Below, in pieces: positions 12,687-26,560 of a stretch of 64,000 bases of DNA. The position numbers and the translations under genes were made by a program. The notes beneath the pieces are model-generated. The model was not told the origin of the DNA and searched no databases. It worked only from the letters and a program-made list of their open reading frames with translations. Positions within the stretch are counted from its first letter, which is position 1. Each line of letters opens with the position of its first letter. Source of the DNA: Trichinella spiralis (Eukaryota; Nematoda; Enoplea; Trichinellida; Trichinellidae); the NCBI GenBank assembly GCA_000181795.3, contig CM012955.1, forward strand, positions 13,894,191 through 13,958,190, given 5' to 3'.

Positions 12687-14305
12687 ATTTCACGATGATT
12701 AATCAGAATGATATTTTTCCAATGTTCAAGTTCTACAAAAGGCAGAGTGGCATCAATTTTAATCGCGCTTAGACGATTTTTCACTGCTGAGCGACTGTTT
12801 TCCTGAGCAGTAGAAATTCAAACTGCGCGAGGCATCAATTTCGCATTCACCTATCATTCAGCTGAAAAACAATACTCTTGGCAGCAGCAAAAAATTATCT
12901 CAACAGACGACGAAGTACTGTTTCGGTTGTTGCACAGAATAAGCACAAAGAAGAATGAATCAATGGCGGCGAACGGAGAAAGAATGCAAAACGATCGAAA
13001 ATTGATTATATGAACAGAGAAAGAAAACATAGTAGAAACCAGTTGAAAAAATGCCATTATTTGAAAAAAAACAGACGGTGAAAGATGTGTAAAATAATAA
13101 ATAGTATAATATAAATAGTTTTTTTTATTTACAGGACGTAGAAAATGAATGTCGACGTGCATGCAGTGGTGATGGGTTGGTTGTCTGCTTGAAAATTAAA
13201 AATACTCATTCGCCTGCAGCGCACCTGGCCGATGACGCGTACTGTAGAAGACAACTGTACAGTACTGTAAGATTGATGAGCATTAAGTGCGAATAACTTT
13301 CTGTTCTGCGCAATCAAGTAAAATATAATTTTTCCAACGCGACAACAATGGAATATAAATTTATTTTATTTTATTTTACTTTTGAAACAATTTGATTCAA
13401 GGAAAGATGCCGTCGCTGAACAAGTGGACAGTTATTTTGCAACACATAATTTTATTGAATCGACATGCGCAAATCAACCCTGCTGACAAAACGGTCAGTG
13501 TACCAATGAATGCTTTAAACACGTATAAATAAATAAATGAATAAATGAATAAATTACACAAATGGGTATGATTTTATTTGAGGGTGCTGTTCATTAATGA
13601 AAAGCACCACTGCTGGCTGGACCGTGCAGAGAAAGTTGAATTTCATTTGCGGAAAGTTTCTATTTGATTTCCATCGTGCAGACGGACCGGAAAAAAAACG
13701 GCAAAGCCGAAAGCTGCAGTGCTCAAAAGACGACGCACAACCGCAACAACGTATCAAACAACACCTCGCACCCGTCGCTCAATGCCATCGGCTATTGCTA
13801 GCGTGACTGGTGTCAACGTGAAAAAGCAAACGCCATCCGAATCTTCTTCTTCATCATCTGCACAGAAAAATGCGCACTGATCGCAAAAGCATACCAACAT
13901 CAAGGCAAAAATATTCGCATCGATGCAGTTATATGGTGGTCGATCAGAATAGGCAAACAAGATGATCAACGTGTCGCACTTTTGCACAGCAAGCAAAGAA
14001 ACCAAGAAGATTATACATATATATTGCGCAAATTGCGCAACAGAAGAGAAAAGGGGGGGGGGGGTGGGGAACCAAAGAAGATGAACCGAAAGATAAGAAA
14101 ATCACAAAACAAACAATCAACGTACACAATCTGATTGAGAACAACAAACAACATACTCGGTTGGCACGGACTCAGAAGTAACTGATCACAACAGGACATA
14201 TTCTGAACAATTTGCAAATATATATATAGATGTGTGTGTGTATGTGATGAGAAAAATAGTTACAAATGATAAAGAATGAAAATTGACAAGTATGAACAAA
14301 AATTC
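11845..14305. other. Intergenic region between the tomosyn 3' end and the SHP2 start
   Basis: About 2.5 kb, presumably holding the minus-strand SHP2 promoter and 5' UTR. It contains a (TA) microsatellite near 12653-12683, a 26-bp near-perfect palindrome at 13583-13608 and a G12 run near 14053-14064. ORFs here are short and low in complexity; no protein family was recognised. Confidence 0.5.
12653..12683. repeat. (TA)n microsatellite
   Basis: Uninterrupted TA dinucleotide tract of about 15 units in the SHP2 upstream region. Confidence 0.9.
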
Positions 14306-14311
14306 TTTATT
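14306..14311 (-). terminator. tom-1: Candidate poly(A) signal for tomosyn
   Basis: TTTATT on the plus strand, that is AATAAA on the transcript, about 400 nt after the tomosyn stop at 14715. This implies a roughly 0.4-kb 3' UTR that includes the TA/TG microsatellite. Confidence 0.4.
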
Positions 14312-14645
14312 TTCAATGTACCCGTGATGGCCGCACACGATTTCCAACAGTAGCAGTTTATTTTCGTGGTCCGGGATTTCTCTTTTCTACAAAAAGAACA
14401 ATCTTCCTCAATTTTTCAGTAGTATTGCAAATCATCAAAATCGTCTGGCCAACACCAACAACCCACAACAACAAAAACAACAACAGCGTCTGAAAATAAC
14501 AGTCGTAGGACGACAAATGGGACGGACGGTTGGACAAAGAAAATTGCACACAACTGATACATGGTCGAAGTTTTCCCGTGCACCAGGCACAACAACTAAG
14601 AAGGGTCCTTGTTCGTTGGCAAATATTTCCACCATCACGCGTCGT

Positions 14646-14688
<43 letters not shown>

Positions 14689-14690
14689 AT
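14646..14690. repeat. (TA)n(TG)n compound microsatellite
   Basis: TA tract followed by a TG tract in the presumed tomosyn 3' UTR. Repetitive ORFs reading HTHTHIYIYIY across it are artefacts. Confidence 0.9.
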
Positions 14691-14714
14691 AAGCAAACCA
14701 ACCGGCAAGCCAGT

Positions 14715-17700
14715 TCAAAGTTGATACCATTTTTTGTTCTTCTGTTTAAGCATAATCTCGTGCATGTGATCAGCATAACTTTTCGTCGAATCCAACAAAG
14801 CTGCGGTTCGATCTTCGACCTCGGACAATTTTTCGCCTCGCTCATGCAATGCCTGAGAACAATTTTCACCGAATAATTTCAATTCAATGCAAAAAATTAC
14901 GTCAAACATTACCAGCCTGGCTTTGGCAACTTCGTTTGTCGTGTTCACCTTTTTCTGAGAAACTTCAGCAGACAATGTCTGCATTGGTATGCGTTGGGCA
15001 ACGTTCTTCAACGGCTTGCCGCAACTTTCTCCAACTTCAGTACAAGCAAATAATAATAAATGGAAATAAAGTTAAAATTAGAAAAAAAAAAACAAACAAA
15101 CAAACAAAACTTACACAACTCTTTTCGATCGACTGTATTACGACTGCTGATGTTGAAAAGTTCTTTGAAAAAATTCGTCTTCGGCGGCTGGGGCATCACA
15201 CACGGCAAATACAAGCTGCCCAGAGCGTCTTTGCTATCCTGCACAAAGTGGGCAGAGATGGCAAATTTCAACAATTCCGTTGGACTGCACATGTATACAC
15301 CAGTACCTTGGTGTCCAAATTTCACCGTTTCGAGACAGCTGAATAAAAAGCAAATGGAAATTGAATTTGCAATTGAAAAAAATGAATGAATCAATGAATA
15401 AAAAAAGGGGGGGGGGCATACTGCAAATTTGGAGGAAAAAATGGCACGTCAATAAGCGGTCGCAACGAGGGTATGCTGTAGGCGCCAATACGGCCGTTGC
15501 TGAAGCAGCCAGCAATAATCGGTTTGGCATTGAAAGTGACCACACTGGCTTGGACAAACGGGAAATCGTATTTAAAGCTGAACAACGTCGTGCTCAAGTT
15601 GGACAAGGACAACACTCTGGACGAACGTTCCGCACAAATTACAATGTACTGCTCTGCAACGTTATATTCTTTTTTTTCCGTTCCGCAGGAAGAAGATGAA
15701 GATGAAAAATCCAAAGTGTCACTTTTGGTGGACTGCAACCCTTCCACATCGACGCTAGTTACCAAAGTGTTGGCTCGGCGAAGCACTAAAAATCGACAAA
15801 CACAGATTATACTGAAATTCACTGATTGAAGAAGTTCAATAATAATGATAAATAAAAATATGTGATTATTATCAGTATGCTAGTAATTATGAACAAAAGT
15901 AACATTAAAAAAAATGCTTTTACCTCTATTTTTGGCAAGAGAATTTTCTTGGTCCAACTCTTTAAAAAATTTTACCGGCGGCAGCAACATGTTGCACTGA
16001 GAATCCAAAAAACCAATGCTCAAAATAAATCCACACTGCTTTGTCAGTGTTATTCCTGAAAAAAAATAATAAAAGTTCATTTAAAACAACTATGCGTTAA
16101 ATTATTTGAATATATTCTACTAAAATGAAAATTTCAACAACAACAACAACTGCATTACCTGCAATTGTAACCTGCACAGGAGAGTCGAGCCGTTGCTCTT
16201 GTTCTGGTAATTTGATGTTCACCGGAATCACAGTACCGTACGTGGTGCCTACCCATAAATTAACACCGTTCAATTGTTCTGAAAAATAACACATCAACTG
16301 TGCAAATTATTAATTTGCAGATGAAAGAAAGTTTCACTGCTGACAACTGATACCTACCTATTCTGGATGAGTTTTCGATAAATTCCAAATAGCATACACC
16401 TTCTTCAAATCCCATATCAGGACTGTCCAAACTTTCACGATCTGAAACGACAAAAATTATGCAATAGGAGTAGGAAAAAAAGTTGAACAAATTTCGCTAA
16501 ACAGCTGCTTACCACTGCTGCATTTGGTACGTTCTCGAGGAGACGGTTTAGGAGGCTTTCCTCCTGCTAGAGACATGCTCTTGCTTGACATTTTCACGTA
16601 AGCTTTGTTGCTGCTGTGTTGCACATTCTCAGATGAAGCAGTATTAGAACGTGTAAAAGCAGTCGCGCTCTACAAACAAGACATGAATTATTGTGGATTA
16701 TTTTGACGTTGACATTTTCAGCCATTCGATGATTACATCCTGCTTTTCTGAAGATTGACGACTGTCCGAAATATCAAACGAAGCAATTTTCTCATTCAAT
16801 GCTGCACTGCCACCACTTTTCGGACTTCGCAAGCTTGTTGCATCGCCAGTTCCGTACAATTCTGCCGTTTCCAATACCGTGATGCAACACTTTTGCAAAA
16901 TGTCGACAACTACCAAACCTTGATCAGTCCCATAGGCAAATCTGAAGCGAACAAACACGCACGTATTAAAAATTAATATAGAATGGCAAAATGAACACAG
17001 TGAATGGACACTTACAGTCCGTAAGCACTGTTCAGTGCCATGGCAGAAATAGCTTCGGGCAAGCTGAGACTTGGCCAAGCGTTCAAACAAATCACGTCAG
17101 TTTGATAGCCGCAGGCACGCTTTGTCGGTCCAGATTTCATTTTCACTGGATAATAAGATACCTTGAATGATCAAATATGGACCGGGTAAATAAAAAAAAA
17201 GGTTAAAGTAGAGAAAATTTGAAAAAAATCATAAAATTAATTAATTAATTAATTAATTAATTAACCGGCTTCGCTAAAGATGAGCATGAATCAGAATCGA
17301 GCGATGAAAAATTAGCCGACGCGTTTGTGCAACAAGGCGGAGTTTTCGCAGAATTCGATGGATTAGCCGGACTCTTGTCAGGTGAGACGTGATGATAGAG
17401 CGGACTGCCGAATGCTTGGATTTGCAAAATCTGAACGAATAATTTTTTGCATTCATTTCCATTTGGTTCTGCTTCAAAAATTTTGCCACTGTACCAAACA
17501 ACTTACCGGAACTTCTGCCGAAGATTCTTGACGATTGAATTTGAACAACACAATATGACCGGCCATGCCACTGACGGCGAGATACCTCGAAGCGGCACAA
17601 AGTAAAATATGCGTGATGGAAAATAGATTCAAATCGGTGCGCACGCAACTTTCGTCGATTTCGAAAAATTTCGCCGTCCTCAACCTGTACAATATCTGCA

Positions 17701-20700
17701 AGCTGACTGAAATGGAAATTGGTTGAAAATTCGTAACTGGGATGAATTGGAAATTTTTTTTTTACCCGAAGAAAAGTCCCAAAATTTCACCGATCCGTCG
17801 GAATGGCTGAATGGAAAAAAAGCAATTGAATCAAAAGTCGCAAAAGAGACGTCGTAGAGCAGTGGTGCAGGCAACAACAGAGCGCACAACGTTTACAATT
17901 ATACCAAAAAAGAAAAAAAAATACAACCTTACCCAGTTATGACCAATTCTGGATCACTCGATGGACTTGAACTCCACACTCCGCCGGTCAGTGGCCAGTT
18001 CTGAAAGTGAAATATTAGAACAATATAGAAAAAGTATCCGATGACCGATGAGCGTTCACTTTGGACGTGTAGCCGCGCTTTTTTTGCTTCGAACCGATCG
18101 CGTACAACGCTCGAATAAGATCAATTGGACAGTCGGACAAATATGTGCAACAAGTGACAGGAGAATCGTGTATATTCATCGAATATGGATTTTCAAAGCA
18201 CAAACAACTGCAACGTACGCAAATAAATGAATATGCACGTGAATACAGTTATTTGAAGAGAAAAAGCAATGAAAAAAAAAGTTTTCCTTTTCTTACCCTT
18301 CACTCTTGAGGTCAATAGCGACTAGATCATTCTGCAACAGAACCGCCACGGCGGAACAGTCTTGTTCTTCAGTGATGTAGGGCGTGTCCCAGAGTGTGAT
18401 GAACGTTATTACCGGATGTTCCATTTCAAGCACGGATACCGATTTGCCGCGCATTATTGTGATGCAGGGTGGTCGTTCGGAATTCAAAAATGGCGTGCCG
18501 CCCGAGAACAGGACCAAATCTTCGCTGTTGCGCTGCGTGCACCAGTCGACTTTGTCAATCGGTCTGTAGAACAACTGCTTGGAAGAAGCGGCTTGGACGC
18601 GCTGTTGTGAGCCGGCAGTTTCAGTTTCGGCTTGTTTGCTGTTGCCGGCACCGGCACTGTTGAACGACTTGCAGTCCAATTTGGACAATGGAATGACCAG
18701 GTCGGTCGGTTCGGCGGTCTTCTTCATGGTCCAAGTCATCAGCGAACCGTTCGACAACGCGCACATGAACTGCTTGCCTTCGCAGTGCCAACAAGCCGAA
18801 CGAAGCCTCTGGAAAATATGCATAAGAAAAAGCAAAAATCGAATACATGCGCATACACACCGACATACCTGCATGCATTGATATCTCGAATCGACCGACT
18901 TGTCTTTCAAGTCCCACAATACCAGCGTACCGCATTCGTAGCCAATGAGCAGCTGTAAACAAAATATTGAATTATCATTTTCCAATCGAATTCCAAAAAT
19001 GAATTGTTCCAAAGCAAACAGCATTCAACTGTGCAATCGTTTGGATTGAGTTCGACTCTGTGAACAGGACACACCCACAGAACAACAACAACAACAACAA
19101 CTGACAAATCTTAGCAGCAATCTTAGCATTGATAAAGTACCAGCAGAGCGTATTTATGAAACTATGTGCACCGTTATTCAACTGGTCAAAGCTTTACAAA
19201 ATTTATATTAAATAAAAAAACCATTTCCCCATTCACTGTGAAAATCAACAATTGAACAATGCTCATAGAGGATATTTGTTGGACAGTGATGAAAAAAATT
19301 ACGACGATCAAAAGAAAGCGTTGTCGTGCTAAAGTGAAAACAAACAAACAAACAAACAAAAAATACAATTTCCTATAGATAATTTAAATATTTCAACAAT
19401 ATGCCGCTGTTTACCTTGCTGTCGTCAGACGGACATTCGCTCAAATGGACCACTGTTCCAGGATGATGCTTTTGTGACCTGTACAAATGAGACAATGATA
19501 ATAATAATAATAATAATAAAAGTTATTCAAAAATGATGATATTGGCTTTGAATTGAAATCGATTTAACAACTGCTAATAAAAGAAAAATAAACGAACAAA
19601 CAAATCCACTACGCACTGAACATTATGCAAATGATGTGGGTTTGTTGAAAATACATTTGCATACATTTTCTGAATCATCTACAAATTACAAATTCTGTTC
19701 AAATACATGACGTGCGCACCTATATATACATATATTCAATGGAAAATGAGAAAAGTTATCACAAAAGAAAAACAAATAGCACAGAATTAATTGATTTCAT
19801 TTCAATCAATTCGCTTACATGTCGATTGCTTTGTTCCAGTGGATCACGTAGCCGGAAAGTGTGAACGTTTCAATGCTGACCACGTGAACATTGCCCTTTT
19901 CCGTTCCAAGATACAACCAGCTGCTTTGAAATGGCAAATACATCAGAGTTAATCTAAACGAACAACAGCAAAAATTGAATAGGAATACAAAGAATTTTAA
20001 TAATTAAAAAAATTTGAAATAAACCAATAAATATCTCATATCATGTCAAAGCAGTGTTTTACTATACACAAGGCAAAATTGCACAAAACTATATAAAACT
20101 GAGCATGAATAAAAGGTTGAGAAAAGTATTTGAAAAAAAACGACATTATCTGCTAAAAATTGGCCAAAATTACTTTTCTCTGGTAAATCGAAGACTGTGC
20201 ACAATTTCGGGTCTCTTCAGTCGAATGTTCCACATGTGAATACAACAGTCGCTGCAAAGTGAGATCACGGCACCCTGGAATGGTGTAATTAAAAATTGAT
20301 CATTAAAATTTGTTGAGAAAAAAAAATTATTGTATGGATGTTGGCTTGCTTGTTTACCTCGTTGAAAACAAACTGCAACTGAATTACTGACGATTTGTTG
20401 GGATGTCTAATGCTGACATTAACTCCCGGTTGTCCAAGTCTGAAATATGAAACAAAATCATAAGTGATGAATAAAAATAGGAGCAAAAATAGAAATTGGA
20501 TCATTCAAAAATGCCAATAATAAGTACATTCTTATTGCACCACACTGAGTTCCAATGGCGATCAACTTTTGAACGGGATCATAAGCCAAGCAAGTCGGCT
20601 GGTATGGAAATCCATGACATGTGATCTGCAGGAAATATGAATTTCAGAAAAAAAACATGTATATATATATATAGAATTGATCAAGTGAATAAATTGTTAC

Positions 20701-20826
20701 TTCAGAAACGGCAAAATCCTCTGGAGTTAGCGTTTCGACCGACTGTAGATCGATTTGCTGATTGTTGTTCCACAAATTTTGCAAGCCTTCGAAGGCGGCC
20801 CGGATCTTCCGGCCCGCCTTGTCCAT
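14715..20826 (-). CDS. tom-1: Tomosyn (syntaxin-binding protein 5 family), WD40/R-SNARE protein
   Basis: About 23 in-frame exons encode roughly 1,200 aa (human STXBP5 about 1,150). The first coding exon is 20826-20701 (MDKAGRKIRAAFEGLQ...), followed by GFPYQPTCLAYDPVQKL, GQPGVNVSIRHPN, the LIGYECGTLVLWDL repeat and the NIHDSPVTCCTYL and HSDGSVKFWDF blocks of the WD40 double propeller. A serine-rich linker (about 16500-17400) and ICAERSSRVLSL / FSNGRIGAYSIPSLRPL follow. The C-terminus is an R-SNARE coil, ALHERGEKLSEVEDRTAALL, ending KKWYQL as in tomosyns (KKWYQF). Tomosyn binds syntaxin and SNAP-25 in non-productive SNARE complexes and restrains neurotransmitter and dense-core vesicle release. 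The start is inferred: an in-frame GTG lies 30 nt upstream, and upstream non-coding exons are likely. Confidence 0.93.
17236..17264. repeat. (TTAA)n microsatellite
   Basis: Tetranucleotide TTAA tract of about seven units inside a tomosyn intron. Confidence 0.85.
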
Positions 20827-22106
20827 CACTCGCCTCGCGCTTCGCCGGACACTCACCGGCGCAGGGCAGCATGCAAAACCATAATGACAATTATCTGTAC
20901 CGACTGCTGCTACAAATATGCAAATTTATTTTCGAATATTGCATGGCCAATTTTGTTGCGCTTTTACCAAACGCACGCGCTAATCGCACGAGTTCAATGA
21001 GAACAAAAAACTATATTACAACAGCAACTGTCACCGTTAGCTCTGCTTATACATATATATATTATACACTAAGATGTTGAAGCGATACACTTGTCAACCA
21101 ATCAACGAACAAATAGTACAATGCTGTTCAACGGGAATGATACAAAAAAAAGCAACGTCAAGCACCGTCGCTTACGTTGCATCTGATCGTGAATAGGAGC
21201 GAACAGTGGTAGAATTAATAGAATAGAATTTCAATCACAAATATCACGGATTGTAAAAATGCCAAATCATCACCGAATAAAACGAACAATCATTTAATGA
21301 GACTGTAGGGAAAAAAATACAAACAATTTTTTATGGGAACTTTTTTTATGGACAAGGAAAAAAAAGCAATGGATTCAAAGTTGCATTTTCCACGTAGACA
21401 TACATACAGCAAATGTGCACAAACAAAAAGCACTGCATAATGGAAATGGTGTTGTTGAGAAAAAATTTTTAAATGAAAAGATGAGCTGAATAAGAAGAAT
21501 GAAACTGTGAATAATAATAATAATAATAATAATAGATTGTCAGTTTCACGTTCAGCGTGACTAAATTAAGCAAAATCTCTTGAGCTGATGAATATTATTA
21601 TACAAAGTCCGGTGAATGATGCTTTTGCTCAGTCACGCACAATCAATAGAATAGCAACATTCGAAGATGATAAAAATTGAACAACCGTCACGTTCAAGAA
21701 GATATTATTAAAATGAAAGCAGAAAATTAAATATGAAATAACAATTCAATTATGAATTTTTATTTATTTATTTTCGCTTGTTTGATTGTTCAAGAAATAT
21801 AACAAATCAGAATTTATCACCACTAAGTAATGCATCGATAAACAACTACCACTGATCATGATAATAATGATGATATCGATGATGATGATGATGATGATAA
21901 TAAATTTTGCAACATTTAGCAAACTGACAAGAAATTGAGTTCGATTAACAGATAAACAAACAAAAAAATATATATATGTTTTACTTTAATTTTGAAATAA
22001 TCACATCTGAAAATAAGGATGATAAAACTAATTTGCATAATATGCAAAAATAAATACGAAGAAGAAATGAATTGAAATGAGAATAAATTTGTTGATCGAA
22101 ATTTAC

Positions 22107-22160
22107 CTTCATCTTGATCAAATGATCGCCGTCAAACCATTATCAGTGTCAACAAATCAC
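22107..22160 (-). other. tom-1: Candidate non-coding 5' exon of tomosyn
   Basis: On the minus strand a good acceptor (TTGTGCAG) at 22161 and a good donor (AAG|GTAAAT) at 22106 bracket 54 nt with no long frame. Its position about 1.3 kb upstream of the first tomosyn coding exon fits a 5' UTR exon. This rests on splice-site appearance only. Confidence 0.25.
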
Positions 22161-24276
22161 CTGCACAATAATATTAATGGAGAAGAGAAAATGGACCAGT
22201 ATATCCCCCATTTATCCAGATGGGGATGGTAGGAGGGAAGAAGCAGTGCAGTTAGCCGGTCGGCCAGTTCAGCTGGCCCTTTGTGCAGTGGCGTGTGTGA
22301 AAATCAATCACAGCGTTTAAAATTGCCAAAGTTGGTCTCATCAGGAAAAGCACAATTCATAAATATCTTCTCACATACACACCCAACAAACAATAGCCGA
22401 TCCTCGGCAAAATCGATTTGCACAAAGGTTGTTCAATGATCCTCTTACACTTCAGCAGAACCCACTTGAACCGCTTCAACGGGTTTTGTTTTATTAAAAT
22501 TTTTGCACGAACAAAACAATAACGACAGTGATGATAAAATGAAATATTTTTGTATTTATTATTTATTGTTGAATTATGAAAGTGATCAAAAATTCAAAAC
22601 ACTTGATAAACAGAAAAATTACAATTCTAATAGTCAATGATGATGATGATGTTTTGCATTTTCTGTTTCACAATTTCGATAATTTTGCATATGCAAAATA
22701 TGAAAAGTAATCCCGATTCTAAATCATTAATAGAACAAGTCAACCGTCAAGATGCAAATCCAGACAGTAAAATAGAATGTTAAAAAAGAAAAAAAAGTGA
22801 AAAATAAATCAATAAGCTTCTTTTCTCAGCTGAATACCACCAATTCTCAGAGCTTTCAATTGGACATTCAACGCGTGCATGCAAGCATTGATAATCAATG
22901 ATCTCAACTGGTTCGTGGCAATTCGACTACTCTCCTGACTTGAGTAAATAATAATTTGAATTAAATTTAAATTATGAACAAAACACAAAATGGTAAAAAC
23001 TTTCCTCTTCGTTCAATTCTAATTTGAATAATCAATCAGAACACTGTTTGTGTTATTCTCATTGTTATAAATGACAAAAATAGAATTTAAAAAAAAAACC
23101 ATAAATGCAATAATAATACTTGAATAGAAGAATATTCAATGTGCTGATGTTGCAAATAATACATCCCCCACATATGAACAAAACCAGGAAAAAAAATGAA
23201 GAAAAGATGATTGATGATGTGCTGAGAAGAAGAAGAAGAAGAAGAAGAAGATGATGATGATGATAATGATAAAGATCGAATAGCAGAAAAAGTACTTGAA
23301 GAAAACAAGCACGCACGGCAATACCATAAATTTGTTTGTTCGATATTTCAAGTTGAGAAAATCAATCAAACACACTTGGAAAAGTAACTGAATGAAAAGT
23401 TTGCATAGAAATTTTCAAAATTTAATTTTCTCCCCATTCTTTCATTCAAACAAAAATATCAAATCCACCACTTATATAAATGGAAAATTCAAAAAGAAAA
23501 AAAAAGATCATATTCAAAAGTACAAAATACAGCTGAATTTTTTTTGCATAAACTACAATAAATAAATAATTAAATACCTGTAATGGATTTATTTGTCGGA
23601 GAAAACCATATATAGAATATGGAAATGATGAAAAAAAAAAGATTTTCTATATGCTGTATAAATGAAGTATGACATAAATCAAAAACCAAATATTGAAATA
23701 AAACGCACACACACACACACATATATATGCATGTATCAAAGAATATCAAACAGCTAAAGGTTACTAGTATCGGATTTCGCGAATGTGTAGAATCGATATA
23801 AGATTTCATGATCAAGCTGTTCCTCAAAGTTCAGTGCAAAATATACTTATACAGAAAATGATAAATGTAATAAACATTTTTCACTATTCCGCATTTGATT
23901 TCATTATGAAAATAAACTCAATAATAATAATTATTATTATTATTATTACTAAATAATTTTAAAAAAATTATACATTGTTGAAATAGCTGTATAAAATTTC
24001 ATTTCAAATTAAAATTGAATAAAAATTTTGAAAGAAAAAGAAAAACAAGACGGAACAAACTTGATCCAATAGAAGAAAAGCAGGAAGCAGAAGAAGAAGA
24101 AGAAGCGAGCAGTTCATATTAGATGTATAATCTAGTTTCAACGATTTGCAAAAGCTTAAAAAGCGCACACAGCTAATGCTCCAGTAAGAAATGCTAAAAG
24201 CGAACACAATAATCAATAAAGAAGTAGCTGAAGTAGAAGAAAGGAACCGTTTTGTCTGACAAGTCGACTAACCATC

Positions 24277-24280
24277 TATG

Positions 24281-24321
<41 letters not shown>

Positions 24322-24340
24322 GTGTGTGTGTGTGTGCGCG
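24277..24340. repeat. (TA)n/(TG)n compound microsatellite
   Basis: TA tract with single TG interruptions passing into a TG tract; no gene context. Confidence 0.85.
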
Positions 24341-26519
24341 TATTGCAGTTCCGCTGATCCGGAAAAGATCTGGATCAATGCAATAGTGCACGCAACCAAC
24401 TGTAGCCATATTAGCTTAACCAACGCAATAAACCACTACTAGAACTGATACCTGTCCGCTTTACCTGTCGCTATCACCTGTCATTATAAATATATTATTC
24501 AAACTGCTTCAAGATTAAAAACCTTTAATCATCTTTTCATAATCAACTTTTCTTCACATCAGAAAATTTTCATTATTATTATTATTTGAAAACGGAAACG
24601 CTTTTCACAATGGAATATAAAGATAAAATACAGGAAACAAAATCACCTCTCTAACCTATTCAAATAAATAAATAAAAATACAAACAATTGTACAGATATT
24701 CTATTTTTCACAATTCAAAATTTAAAATTGACAAATTTCATACCAATGTAAACGAAATATTATGAACGACCGCAAATCAGACATCAGAGCAGATAACTTA
24801 CACACTAAAACGGCAGTGTATGGTGTATGTGTGTACACAGACGTCGTCAATTCTTACGCTTGAAGTTGGTCGATAAAAATTCATTAAGTAAATGTTTGTT
24901 ATTTGTTAAACATCTTACCGCAGACACGCAATTCGACACAGCATCAACAATGAAATTAGTTCCAATTTGCATCCGGTTGAACATGGAAAACGTGGAGAAT
25001 AAAGAAAAAAAAATATACATATATATATAAGAAAACTAATAAATTTCAAAAATTGTAAGCCAAATTTCATCTTCAAACAACAACAACAACAACGGCTGAA
25101 ACGAATGAATGAACGAATAATTTCGTGAATGAAATTGAACGAACAAGACGACAGGCAAACAGACGCGCAACGGGCACTGCCAATCGCTGCCGCACTTTCT
25201 ACTCGCCTGTACTTCTTCAATTCATCATATTCAAATTATACAGTAACCAACAGAGAGGAAAAAACTAAAAATGATACATTTATTGAAAATGGTTGTAAAA
25301 AAATAAAGTAAAAAATCCATTTCAAACTTCAATTTGTCAAAAAAAATATATAAATACAAAATTATAAAAAAAACGATTTTAACTTTTTAGGTCAAACAAA
25401 AAAAATCAAACTTGAAAATTAATAAAATAAAAAGATTGTTCTGTACGTGTTAAAATTGAAATTAAAAAAAATATATACATTTTTTAACTCAAAAAATTAC
25501 CCACACATGACAGAATTGAAAAATAAAATGAAATTTATTTGTTTGAAAAATATCTCCGAAATTATCACAGTAATTCATTTTCAAAAAAAAAGATTTCAAA
25601 TGAAAAAATTTATTTTTTTATATATCATGCTATTTTCCTCGTTCTTTTTCTTTTGATTGTTTCAATTAAGCGTTGTAACGGAAAACCACAGCAAAGTGAA
25701 ATTTAATTCAATTTAATCAAATCGAATTAAGAACACGAGCGAATGGCAGAAAAATAAATAAATTTAATAATAATAATAAAAAAAGAAGAAGAAGAAGAAA
25801 TCAAGCCCAATACGAATTGTGATGAATGAACAGATGAAATGTGAAGATTTGTGGAAAATTGAATGAAGAAAAGAAGAAAAAAAAAGAAACCAAAAAACAT
25901 CGACCATTGATCATTGATTGTGATGAATAACTTTTTCGCCTTTGAACCTTGTCGACAAATTTCAATTTTGAGCAAATCAACCAGAAAAATCGTATAAATT
26001 TCTCGTTTAATATAAAGCAATACTGCCGTCATTGCAGAGAAGCAATAAAAATAAAAATCAACCTTACCCACACTGCACAACAATATAGAATGAACGATTC
26101 GTCTTTTGTTCATAAATTTCGAAAATAAAATAACATAAATCTTCACTCTTCTATTTTATTAATTTCATTGTATTACTTGCTGATGAAAATAAATTGAAGA
26201 AAGAAAGAATTTTATTTTAATCGAAGTTCATTTTCACGCTTTCAACTTGGAAATTAAACAATTCAATTTTAATATTATTTCATAAAAAAACAGCAAAATT
26301 ACAGTCAATCAATCAATCAATCATGTCTTCTGTTAATTGGTAAAATATCAACTGCTAAAGTCTTGAAAATCAACTGCGCAAAATAAATGCTGAACAAATG
26401 TAACCAAATAAATGGCATTTCATTACTGTGACACGTGTCATGTTAATTAATAATTAAAGTGCAATTAGAACGGTCCCTTTTGATATTACGCATAATCAAC
26501 TGACGTCATTGATTGTTGA

Positions 26520-26524
<5 letters not shown>

Positions 26525-26558
<34 letters not shown>
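26525..26558. repeat. (TA)n microsatellite
   Basis: About 17 TA units; lies some 15 nt after a TGACGTCA palindrome. Confidence 0.9.

Positions 26559-26560
<2 letters not shown>

Noticed and set aside
14358-14876. ORFs of about 115-120 codons across the TA/TG tract, both strands
   Set aside because: They read IYIYIY or HTHTHT through a microsatellite and lie in the tomosyn 3' UTR and last exon antisense.
14849-15829. Plus-strand ORFs of 110-165 codons
   Set aside because: All are antisense to tomosyn coding exons, which have strong family matches and phase-consistent introns.
18362-18962. Plus-strand ORFs of 60-108 codons
   Set aside because: Shadows of the largest tomosyn exon on the minus strand.
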